A DNA stretch of 64,000 bases. Origin: DALYLB01 sp033763135. GTDB lineage: Bacteria > Acidobacteriota > Blastocatellia > RBC074. The stretch spans positions 41,481 to 105,480 of the forward strand of contig JANRKY010000286.1 of the NCBI GenBank assembly GCA_033763135.1. The letters are read 5' to 3'. Below, in pieces: positions 54,940 to 62,971 of this stretch (its first letter is position 1; each line of letters begins with the position of its first letter). The translations under genes and the position numbers were made by a program. The notes under the pieces are model-generated. The model ran no database searches. It was not told the DNA's origin and was given only the letters and a program-made list of their open reading frames with translations.

Positions 54940-57287
54940 CGGAGATACAAATGCAATCACGAGACAAACTGCTCGCGAAGAGCCGGTATGGCAATCGCGA
55001 GCTTTCGTTGGAAGAACATCTGTGTGATACGGAACGTGCTGCACAGCTAATCTTCCGACTCAACGGACGATGGGGGCAGAACTGGTGCCGCTTTTTTAAA
55101 TTGAGCGATGCTGATGCGCAGACGCGATTCCTGCTCAACCTGCGTGTCGCCGCGCTCTTTCATGACATTGGCAAAGCCAATGAAGATTTCTATCGAGCGG
55201 TAACAGAAGAAAAAGGCTTTGTGACGCAAACATTGCGACACGAACATCTCAGTGCATTGCTCTTATGTTTGCCGGAGGTGCGGGAATGGCTGGCGCAGAA
55301 TAGCCTGCTCGACTCCGATGTGATAACTGCTGCTGTGCTCTCACATCATTTGAAAGCAGCTGAAAGCGGAGAAGAGTATAAAGCGCGTGGCTGGAAATGG
55401 TGTCATCCTCGAGGTCGCAATAATTTCGTACAGCTTTATTTGCAGCACCCTGAAGTCTCTGCGGTTGTTGAGCGAATCGCCACTGTGGCAAGTCTAAAAG
55501 GGGTGCCTGGATTCAATTTTTCCCACTGGGCGCCGACCGCGAATTGGGTGCAGGCTGCATGGCAAAATGGCTCAAAAGCGGCAAAGACCTTTGCACGATC
55601 GATTCGTCACGATAAGCACCGGCTTGCATTGCTGCTTGCAGTCAAAGCGGGGGTGATTGTCGCTGATTCCGCGGCCTCAGGCTTGTTCCGCGAAAATCAC
55701 AAGCTCGAAGAATGGATAGACGATGTCGTTCATTCCCATGCAATAAGCGGCGAGGATGTTGCCAACGCCATTCTGAAGCCCCGCACTGAGCAGATTAGCA
55801 AAAATCGCGGCACGACTTTCAGCTTAAGGCCATTCCAGGAAAAGACTGCCGAACAAGGCTCACGTGCTTTACTGCTGGCTGCTTGTGCGGCAGGCAAAAC
55901 CATCGCGGCCTGGAAATGGGCTGAAGCTCAGGCGAAAAATTGCCAGATTGGAAGAGTCATTTTTCTCTATCCGACAAGAGGCACAGCGACGGAAGGTTTT
56001 CGAGACTACGTTGGATGGGCGCCGGAAACTGAGGGTGCGCTGGTTCACGGTACGTCGCCATACGAATTAGAGGCTATGCGCGCCAATCCGAGCGAAGCCA
56101 TAGCCGAAAAGAATTACGACAAGTTGAATGAGGACCACGCCCGTTTGTTCGCGCTTGGTTTGTGGTCGCGCCGTTATTTCAGCGCTACAGTAGATCAATT
56201 CCTGGGCTTCATCGAACACAATTACACTGGCCTGTGCCTGTTGCCGGCGCTGGCTGATAGCGCCGTTATCATTGACGAGGTTCACAGTTTTGATCAGCGG
56301 ATGTTCGATTGTCTGATTGCTTTTCTGAAAAATTTTGAAGTGCCCGTTCTTTGCATGACGGCGACGCTACCGCCGAGTCGTGTCCGGCAACTGGAAGCCG
56401 CCGGGCTCAAACTTTACCAAGCTTCTGAAGATGCCGAACTTCACAAATTGGAAAGCCATCCACGCTATCGACTGGAGTCCGTGACAGGTGCAGACGCGGC
56501 TTTAGCGGAAGCCATTGCCGCGTATCGCAGGGGACAGCGTGTTTTGTGGGTTGTCAACCGCGTTGCCGAATGTCAGCGTATCGCTGGGCTTTTGGAAAGT
56601 GCTCTTGGCATCGAAATTATCACTTATCACAGCCGATTTCGATTACGAGACCGGAAAGATGTTCATGCTAATACCGTGAAAGCTTTTCAGCAGAAGAGCA
56701 CGCCCGCCATCGCCGTGACGACGCAGGTCTGCGAAATGAGCCTGGATTTGGATGCTGACGTGTTGATTACCGAAGTCGCGCCGATATCTTCACTTGTCCA
56801 AAGATTCGGCCGCGCTAATCGGCACCTCGAGAAAGGTCTCGAATTCCGTGCCCGCTTGCTCACCTACCCGCCGGAAAAGGCATTGCCATACACAAAAGAG
56901 GAACTTGTGGCAGCCACAACGTTTCTTGCCGAGTTCGGCACAAATGATGTCAGTCAGCGCCAATTGGCTGAGTCGCTTACGCTTCACGCTATAGACGAGT
57001 CTCAATCGGACGGGAGCGCTCGATTTCTGGAAAGCGGCTATTTTGCTGTGCGCGGCGATTTCCGCGATACCGATGAATTCGCGATCCCGTGCATTTTGAC
57101 GACTGATCTTGACGAGGTGAAAAAGTGCATTACTGCACGTCAGCCCCTGGATGGTTTCATCGTCAACGTGCCGAAGTCCTATGTGCTCAAGGTTGAAGAT
57201 ACGGAACGCCCCGCCCGGCTTCCAAAATATCTTGGATTGGCCAACGGTGATCTGTATTGCCGCCGACGTGGCTTTTTGACGGAGTAA
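54936..57287 (+). CDS. cas3: Cas3 HD nuclease-helicase
   Basis: The 783-residue protein has an N-terminal HD nuclease (LFHDIGKAN with His76-Asp77; RHEHLSALL), then an SF2 helicase. Motif I is the unusual AACAAGKT with Lys321; motif II is DEVH at 447-450; MTATLPP is motif III; QRFGRANRH is motif VI. It is recruited by Cascade to nick, unwind and degrade target DNA. HD and helicase are fused in one chain, as in most type I systems. It overlaps cas6 by four bases. Confidence 0.93.
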   Translation: MTEIQMQSRDKLLAKSRYGNRELSLEEHLCDTERAAQLIFRLNGRWGQNWCRFFKLSDADAQTRFLLNLRVAALFHDIGKANEDFYRAVTEEKGFVTQTLRHEHLSALLLCLPEVREWLAQNSLLDSDVITAAVLSHHLKAAESGEEYKARGWKWCHPRGRNNFVQLYLQHPEVSAVVERIATVASLKGVPGFNFSHWAPTANWVQAAWQNGSKAAKTFARSIRHDKHRLALLLAVKAGVIVADSAASGLFRENHKLEEWIDDVVHSHAISGEDVANAILKPRTEQISKNRGTTFSLRPFQEKTAEQGSRALLLAACAAGKTIAAWKWAEAQAKNCQIGRVIFLYPTRGTATEGFRDYVGWAPETEGALVHGTSPYELEAMRANPSEAIAEKNYDKLNEDHARLFALGLWSRRYFSATVDQFLGFIEHNYTGLCLLPALADSAVIIDEVHSFDQRMFDCLIAFLKNFEVPVLCMTATLPPSRVRQLEAAGLKLYQASEDAELHKLESHPRYRLESVTGADAALAEAIAAYRRGQRVLWVVNRVAECQRIAGLLESALGIEIITYHSRFRLRDRKDVHANTVKAFQQKSTPAIAVTTQVCEMSLDLDADVLITEVAPISSLVQRFGRANRHLEKGLEFRARLLTYPPEKALPYTKEELVAATTFLAEFGTNDVSQRQLAESLTLHAIDESQSDGSARFLESGYFAVRGDFRDTDEFAIPCILTTDLDEVKKCITARQPLDGFIVNVPKSYVLKVEDTERPARLPKYLGLANGDLYCRRRGFLTE

Positions 57288-57292
57288 AAACT

Positions 57293-58993
57293 ATGGCAGG
57301 AAAAAAGTCGAAACAGGCGCTCGACGCACCAGAAATTCTCGAACTTCAATATCAGCTTGCCGAACTTCCCTCTTCGCAACATCGCGCAGGGCTAGCAGGC
57401 TTGTGTTTGATGGTGGACTGGCTGAATCTGCAACCAAACCGCAAGGGGATCTGCGAAGTTGAGCGAACAGCCTATGGCGCGTCTCTGCGTATCAATCAGC
57501 AGGGGCTCGCGGAATTATTTGATGAAATATACGCGGCTTCGCTTGAAGAGCAGGAACGCCCACAGCCACTGAAGAATGGTCGCACGAAAGCGGTAATTCC
57601 TCCCCTAAGAGAAGAGACACGGCAAAGTCTCGATCCCAAAACCGGGAAGGTGAAAGAAAAGACCGTCTATATTTACGAATCGGTCATCCCTAGAGGTGGC
57701 CTTCTGCTCAGTAACGATCCGACCGCGGATGGTCGAAACGGCGCCTGGATCAAACTCTGGCGCGATGTGATCTGGAGCATCTTCCGAGGGGTGCCTGCGA
57801 CTCGCGCGCCGTTTGATGATAGAGCTCAAGGGAATCCGCCGACCGACGCTTTGGATATCTGGCAGGATTTGATTCAACAACCGGACCATGTCGTTCCATT
57901 GCCGAGCACGTATTTCATTGGGGCGCAGGCAAACAATGCCGAGAACGTCCCATTCAAAGATCGCGCTCGACATCAGTTCCTCCTGCATTTCTGGCCTTAC
58001 ACTGCTCAGATTTACGTTCCGGCCGTCATCAATAACGAAGGCGATCGGGAATTTGTGGGATATGCATTGGCGATTCCCGATATCGCCAATCTTGCGATCT
58101 ATTGCGAAGAATTTCTTCCATTATTGCGAGGGCGCGGCAAAGAGCTGTCCGGATATCGCCCTCGCGATTGTGTGGTGGACTTGGCTATTGAGAGTGCGTT
58201 GGATACTTTTCGGCGGCTGCGTGATCGCTTGCGCATGCGTGAGGGGGAAGCGTCCACAAGCGATCTCCTGTTAGGCGTTGATATCGTTCATGTGGATAAG
58301 CAAGGCAACAATATCCGGTTGCTTGGCTGTACGCGGGTAGACCCGGAAGCTGAGATGATCGATCAGTATGCTCAATTCCGGGACAGTCTATGGAGCCCGC
58401 TTTTTCGACGGCAGCGGCTCTTGAATCTGTTCAATCACAGCAGTTGGCACGCAGGCTTTGACGGCTTGATGTCCAAACTTCCCTATGAGCAAACCATTGG
58501 CAACAGCTACTTCCGTCGTGACGCGCGGGAGTCTTTTTCATTCGAGGTGAAAGCTATGAACCAACAAACGAATGGCTCGATCGATGAGGCAGAGGGAAAC
58601 GACCTCAGTCTTCAGGAGGATGTCAATCAAGAAGCATTGATATACAGAGTGGTCGGCAATTATCTGCGTTTTAAACTCAAATCTAAGCATCAATTGGAGT
58701 GGAAAGACGCATGGAGAGGCGCAAAAGACAATAAACCATCCGAGCTTAAAGAGTATGAAGAGAAAAAAACGAAGCTCGCTCGCGAGGCCTTTCTTGCTAT
58801 TCGTAGTCGTACTGGGCAGGACTTTATTGATTATTTCGTCTCGACACTCTGTTCGGTGTCGCAGGGCATGAACGAGCGGCGCTTCATTGCGTTGACACAT
58901 GCATTGGTCAATGAAACCGATAATGTGCGCACGTTAACGATGCTTGCATTAGCTGCCCAAACTCCCAACCCGCAGAAAACAACTGCGGCTTAG
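57293..58993 (+). CDS. cas8: Cas8-family large Cascade subunit, MYXAN type (Cmx8)
   Basis: The 566-residue protein sits where the large Cascade subunit belongs, between cas3 and cas7, and resembles Cmx8 of MYXAN systems (LAGLCLMVDWLNLQP near the start; KLWRDVIWSIFRGVPATRAPF; a basic helical C-terminal third with KLAREAFLAIRSRTGQDFIDYFV). Large subunits recognise the PAM and recruit Cas3. The C-terminal helical part may also supply the Cas11 function, since no separate small-subunit gene is present. ATG 57293 follows GGAG by nine bases. Assignment rests on context and general similarity. Confidence 0.8.
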   Translation: MAGKKSKQALDAPEILELQYQLAELPSSQHRAGLAGLCLMVDWLNLQPNRKGICEVERTAYGASLRINQQGLAELFDEIYAASLEEQERPQPLKNGRTKAVIPPLREETRQSLDPKTGKVKEKTVYIYESVIPRGGLLLSNDPTADGRNGAWIKLWRDVIWSIFRGVPATRAPFDDRAQGNPPTDALDIWQDLIQQPDHVVPLPSTYFIGAQANNAENVPFKDRARHQFLLHFWPYTAQIYVPAVINNEGDREFVGYALAIPDIANLAIYCEEFLPLLRGRGKELSGYRPRDCVVDLAIESALDTFRRLRDRLRMREGEASTSDLLLGVDIVHVDKQGNNIRLLGCTRVDPEAEMIDQYAQFRDSLWSPLFRRQRLLNLFNHSSWHAGFDGLMSKLPYEQTIGNSYFRRDARESFSFEVKAMNQQTNGSIDEAEGNDLSLQEDVNQEALIYRVVGNYLRFKLKSKHQLEWKDAWRGAKDNKPSELKEYEEKKTKLAREAFLAIRSRTGQDFIDYFVSTLCSVSQGMNERRFIALTHALVNETDNVRTLTMLALAAQTPNPQKTTAA

Positions 58994-59025
58994 ATTCGAT
59001 CAAACTTTAGAAATCGGAGGAAGCT

Positions 59026-59904
59026 ATGAATCGTAATTTGTTTGCCACCGTTCTCACTTACGCCGCCCCCAGCTCAAACTATCGAGGAGAGAGTGAAGAG
59101 AATCGCACCGTGATGCAAAAGATCACCAGAGGCGGCAAGGAGTATTCAATCATTAGTCCAGAATCCATGCGCAACGCGCTGCGAGAAATGTTGGCGAGTT
59201 CCGGCGTTCCCTGTAATCGCAAGCGGCTCCATAATGAAGATCAGCTTGCCGTTGAGTTCAAAGAGTTTCCGAATGCGGACAAATATGCCGATGATTATCT
59301 GCTTGGCTATATGGTCGCGGACAAAGAGGCAATCAAGAAAAACAGCGGCAAACCCGCCAAGCGGGATAGCGTTCTTCGCATGAATCTGGCGCTGGCCCTG
59401 ACTCCTTATCGCTTTAATGCGATCTTTCATCAATCTCCACTCAATGCTGGCAATAGCCCCTGGAAGAATTCTTCTACATCTGCGCTCATCCATCGTGAAG
59501 TCGCCCATACGGCATATCAATATCCCTTTGCGCTGTCATATCGAGATTGCCATGGGCAGCCTGAATGGACGAAGGCGCTTTTGAAAGCGATTGCCGAACT
59601 GAATGAAGTGGCAGGCGGACATGCTCGCAGCTATTTCGAGATGGCCCCGGCCAGTATTGTAGCGCGTCTGACTCCGAGTCTGGTTGCCGGGTTCGACACC
59701 TACGGATTCAATGAGAAGGGAGGCTTTGCTGAACTCGATCGAATCAATGAGAACGATCTGCCCGGATCTGAGTTCTGGGTTGGTGGCGAGATCGTTCGCA
59801 GCATGAAGGGTGAAGAACGCGACCGTCTCAAGACCGAAAAAGTAAATCTTTACGAAAATCCGCAAAAACTGCTCGCGGATCTTGCCGAGGCGTTTTTGAA
59901 ATAG
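59026..59904 (+). CDS. cas7: Cas7 backbone subunit, DevR type
   Basis: The 292-residue RAMP-fold protein starts MNRNLFATVLTYAAPSSNYRGE and contains ISPESMRNALREML and NLALALTPYRFNAIFHQSP, the pattern of the DevR/Cst2 Cas7 group. Several copies would coat the crRNA in Cascade. GGAGGAAGC precedes ATG 59026. In Myxococcus the orthologue belongs to the dev operon that affects sporulation. Confidence 0.9.
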   Translation: MNRNLFATVLTYAAPSSNYRGESEENRTVMQKITRGGKEYSIISPESMRNALREMLASSGVPCNRKRLHNEDQLAVEFKEFPNADKYADDYLLGYMVADKEAIKKNSGKPAKRDSVLRMNLALALTPYRFNAIFHQSPLNAGNSPWKNSSTSALIHREVAHTAYQYPFALSYRDCHGQPEWTKALLKAIAELNEVAGGHARSYFEMAPASIVARLTPSLVAGFDTYGFNEKGGFAELDRINENDLPGSEFWVGGEIVRSMKGEERDRLKTEKVNLYENPQKLLADLAEAFLK

Positions 59905-59915
59905 AAAGGGCGACT

Positions 59916-60617
59916 ATGGAGACGATATGGCTGCGCGTCCGTGCGCCATTCGCGGCATTTCGCGGATTCCAGGCTGGGGTCTATCGCGCGACCAGCCGGA
60001 TGATTCCGCCATCCGCTGCATATGGACTGGTTCTCAACCTCGCCGGTATCGAGATGCGGGGCCCGACAAATACCGTGACGACGGAAATTCGGCAGGATTT
60101 GCCCCGTTTGCGTATTGCCGTCGGTTCTCTCTCGGAATCTGAACCGGAAGTTGCCACGCTTTACCAGCAGTTACATAGCTACCCGGTTGGCGCATCCGGC
60201 AAGGAACTGAGTGCGAAAACCCATGGTGCAAAATTCTGGATCGTGCCGGTTCGCCGTGAAATCTTGATTGATTTCGACTGCGTGATCGGCGTGCAGACTG
60301 AACTGCAGGGGGTGGCTGCCCGAATAAGATCAGGGCTTTGCGGGCAAGCTGATGAGCCGCGATATGGATTGCCATTCGCAGGCGATAATAATTTACTGAT
60401 CGATCGAATCGAAATTGCGGATTCCCCTCCGGCTGCTCGCTGGTATGCCTTGATTCAGCCGGATGATCCACCGCAGAAAAGATCGTGTCGTCTGACGGTA
60501 TCAATCAATCGCACAGATAACAGTCAGACGACGAGTCGTCTTTATGCTCCGTTGCCGGAGAAAGTCTCTTCTCCGCCGGAGACGGTCTGGGTTTGGGTTC
60601 CCAGTGATCCTGCCTGA
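59916..60617 (+). CDS. cas5: Cas5 subunit, DevS/Cmx5 type
   Basis: The 233-residue RAMP-fold protein starts METIWLRVRAPFAAFRGFQAGVYRATSRMIPPSAAYGLVLNLAG, the classic Cas5 opening in which a capped beta strand is followed by a Pro-Ser-rich turn. It should hold the crRNA 5' handle in Cascade. It is 11 bases after cas7. Confidence 0.9.
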   Translation: METIWLRVRAPFAAFRGFQAGVYRATSRMIPPSAAYGLVLNLAGIEMRGPTNTVTTEIRQDLPRLRIAVGSLSESEPEVATLYQQLHSYPVGASGKELSAKTHGAKFWIVPVRREILIDFDCVIGVQTELQGVAARIRSGLCGQADEPRYGLPFAGDNNLLIDRIEIADSPPAARWYALIQPDDPPQKRSCRLTVSINRTDNSQTTSRLYAPLPEKVSSPPETVWVWVPSDPA

Positions 60618-60637
60618 GGCATATAGGAGGAACGATT

Positions 60638-62416
60638 ATGTCTTCCAACCTGCCCATTCATGGGCTTCATGCGCTCGCATATTGCGAGCGTCTTTTTTAT
60701 CTGGAAAATGTCGAGCAGCTTCGTGTGGCTGATGCGCGGGTTTATGCCGGCCGTCGGTTGCACGTGGAGATCGAGAAGAAGGAGGATGACGGGGAAGTTC
60801 TCCAACTCACGCTCGAAAGCGAGCGATGGGGACTGATCGGCAAGGTCGATTGCATACGGCGAAGAGATGGAATGTTGATTCCGTATGAGCACAAGCGAGG
60901 GCGCGCGGCGCGTGATATGGATGGCAAGCAGGCGGCCTGGTGGAGCGATAAATTGCAGGTCTTCGCTTACGCCGCGCTGATCGAGGAGCATTCCGGACAG
61001 ACTGTGACGGAGGGCAGAATCCGCTATCACGCCGACAATGTGATGGTGCGCGTCACGATCGATGATGATGCGTGGCGGTTGCTGGCGGAGTCCATTGGCC
61101 GGGCAAGGGAATTGCAAGCATCGACCGTGCGCCCGCCGGTTGCGGCGAATGAACGGTTGTGTGCGAAATGCTCGTTGGCGCCTGTCTGTTTGCCGGAAGA
61201 AGCGAGATTGGGAATGGTGGTGAAAACGGAACGCTCCCTTGACGCTTCTGAGTCAGATGCCCCGATGGCGATCTCTTTGGGCGGCGCGCCAAACCGCCGC
61301 GCGGAATCGGTTTTGTCCGGTCCCGATTCCAAGCGAAAAGCGGTTCGCCTCTTTCCCGCGGACGATGACCGGCAGGCGTTGCACGTCCTGACGCAAGGCG
61401 CCCGGGTTGGGCGGAAAGGCGACCGGATCGAGGTCGCATCGCCGGTGAAGGAAGAGCTTCCAATGCTCTATCCCGTGCACGAGATCGGCCAGGTGGTCCT
61501 GCATGGATTTGCGCAGATCAGCACGCAGGCGCTCGGATTCTGCGCGCAGAATGAGATCGGCGTGCATTGGGTGACGAATGGCGGACGTTATCTCGGCGCC
61601 TGGTCTTCGGGCGCAGGCTCGGTGCAGCGTCGGATTCGGCAGTATAAGGCGTTGTCCGATCCCGAGTTCTGCCTTCAACTGGCTCGGCAGTTGGTCGAAT
61701 CTCGTGTTCGAGGGCAATTGAGCCATTTGCTGCGCGCTTCCCGCGATTCCGTTGCGAAATCGGGAGAGGGCACTGAGGCGGCAAGGCAGGAATTCCTTAT
61801 GAACTGCATCACGACGATCCGAAAGCTGCTGGGGCCGATGTCGCGAGCGGGGAGCATCCATTCTCTTCGCGGATATGAAGGGAGCATCGGCGCGCAATAT
61901 TTTAAAGCATTGCCGCGCCTCATCTCGCCCGAAGCGGGCGCCGCGATGATTCCTGACGGGCGGAGTCGCCGGCCGCCACGGGATCGATGCAACGCGCTAT
62001 TGTCGTTCGGTTATTCGCTTCTGCAGCGCGATATCCTGAATGCGATTCTGGTCGTCGGTCTTGATCCGAGTCTGGGCTTCTATCATCAACCGCGCTCTCA
62101 GGCCCATCCGCTCGCGTTGGACCTCATGGAGTTGTTTCGCGTTCCGCTGGTCGATCTGCCGGTCATTGCCTCGATCAATCGACGGCAGTGGGACGAAGAC
62201 GAAGACTTTCAAATCGCCGGCAAACAGGTGTGGCTCTCCGACGCCGGCAGGCGCAAACTGATCGCAATCTATGAACGGCGAAAATCGGATCAATGGAAGC
62301 ACCCGGTCATCGGCTACTCGCTCTCATATTCCCGTCTGATCGAGCTGGAGGCGCGCTTGCTTGAAAAGGAATGGATGAATGAAGGCGGCTTGTTCGCCCG
62401 TTTTCGGCTACGTTGA
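60638..62416 (+). CDS. cas4-cas1: Cas4-Cas1 fusion adaptation protein
   Basis: The 592-residue chain joins Cas4 (residues ~1-190) and Cas1 (~240-592). Cas4 shows the cluster cysteines Cys16, Cys175, Cys178 and Cys184 and the RecB nuclease residues Asp71, Glu84 and Lys86 (GLIGKVD, PYEHKRG). Cas1 shows Glu414 in RGYEGS, His483 in GFYHQPRS and Asp495/Glu498 in LALDLME. Cas4 trims and orients PAM-bearing prespacers; Cas1 with Cas2 inserts them. Fusion makes the hand-over direct. Residues ~190-240 form a variable linker. AGGAGG precedes ATG 60638. All catalytic residues look intact. Confidence 0.94.
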   Translation: MSSNLPIHGLHALAYCERLFYLENVEQLRVADARVYAGRRLHVEIEKKEDDGEVLQLTLESERWGLIGKVDCIRRRDGMLIPYEHKRGRAARDMDGKQAAWWSDKLQVFAYAALIEEHSGQTVTEGRIRYHADNVMVRVTIDDDAWRLLAESIGRARELQASTVRPPVAANERLCAKCSLAPVCLPEEARLGMVVKTERSLDASESDAPMAISLGGAPNRRAESVLSGPDSKRKAVRLFPADDDRQALHVLTQGARVGRKGDRIEVASPVKEELPMLYPVHEIGQVVLHGFAQISTQALGFCAQNEIGVHWVTNGGRYLGAWSSGAGSVQRRIRQYKALSDPEFCLQLARQLVESRVRGQLSHLLRASRDSVAKSGEGTEAARQEFLMNCITTIRKLLGPMSRAGSIHSLRGYEGSIGAQYFKALPRLISPEAGAAMIPDGRSRRPPRDRCNALLSFGYSLLQRDILNAILVVGLDPSLGFYHQPRSQAHPLALDLMELFRVPLVDLPVIASINRRQWDEDEDFQIAGKQVWLSDAGRRKLIAIYERRKSDQWKHPVIGYSLSYSRLIELEARLLEKEWMNEGGLFARFRLR

Positions 62417-62425
62417 GGTCCGAAC

Positions 62426-62716
62426 ATGGAACAAAAACAGTGGTATGTGATCTGTTATGACATCACCGAGCCGAAGCGATGGCGCAAGGTCTATAAGTTG
62501 CTGCACGGGTACGGGCGGCGGCTGCAATATTCGATCTTTCGCTGCCGATTGACAGCGCGGGGAATGGAGAAGCTGCGATGGGAGCTCGAACAACTCCTAA
62601 CGGATGAGGATCGGCTGCTGATTCTGACGATATGCGACGCCTGTGAAAACCGAACGGCCTCTCATAATCGCCCCGAGTCCTGGACCGGCGGACCGAAACC
62701 CTTCGAAATCGCCTGA
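62426..62716 (+). CDS. cas2: Cas2 adaptation protein
   Basis: The 96-residue ferredoxin-fold protein has the Cas2 pattern: YVICYDITEPKRWRKVYKLLHGYGRRLQYSIFRC, with Asp12 at the conserved metal position. It forms the central dimer of the Cas1-Cas2 integrase. It lies nine bases after the cas4-cas1 fusion and directly upstream of the leader. Confidence 0.94.
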   Translation: MEQKQWYVICYDITEPKRWRKVYKLLHGYGRRLQYSIFRCRLTARGMEKLRWELEQLLTDEDRLLILTICDACENRTASHNRPESWTGGPKPFEIA

Positions 62717-62971
62717 GCCGAAGACGCAAGCATCGACGCCTGTTTTATCTCATATGCTCTTCCTCCACGCTAATGATCTTGCCGACAATGACTTGCGCGC
62801 AATCCCCGATGGCTTGATGCTTGCGTCCTGCCAACCCCCTTTGCTCTCAAGAATTTCTGCCAACAAGCCAAGGATCACACCGCGTCCTGCCTGTTCCTTC
62901 ATCGAAAACCAGGCCGAAACCCGCAATCCCCCTCGCAAAATCAACTCCATCAAGCGTATAGTTCGCCCGCA
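62717..62971 (+). promoter_or_regulatory. CRISPR leader
   Basis: This 255-bp gene-free stretch lies between cas2 and the first repeat and should contain the array promoter and the integration signals. It contains TTTTATCTCATATGC near 62745 but no promoter pair strong enough to call. A 114-codon open frame across it (62643-62987) overlaps cas2 out of frame and is not convincing. Confidence 0.65.
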
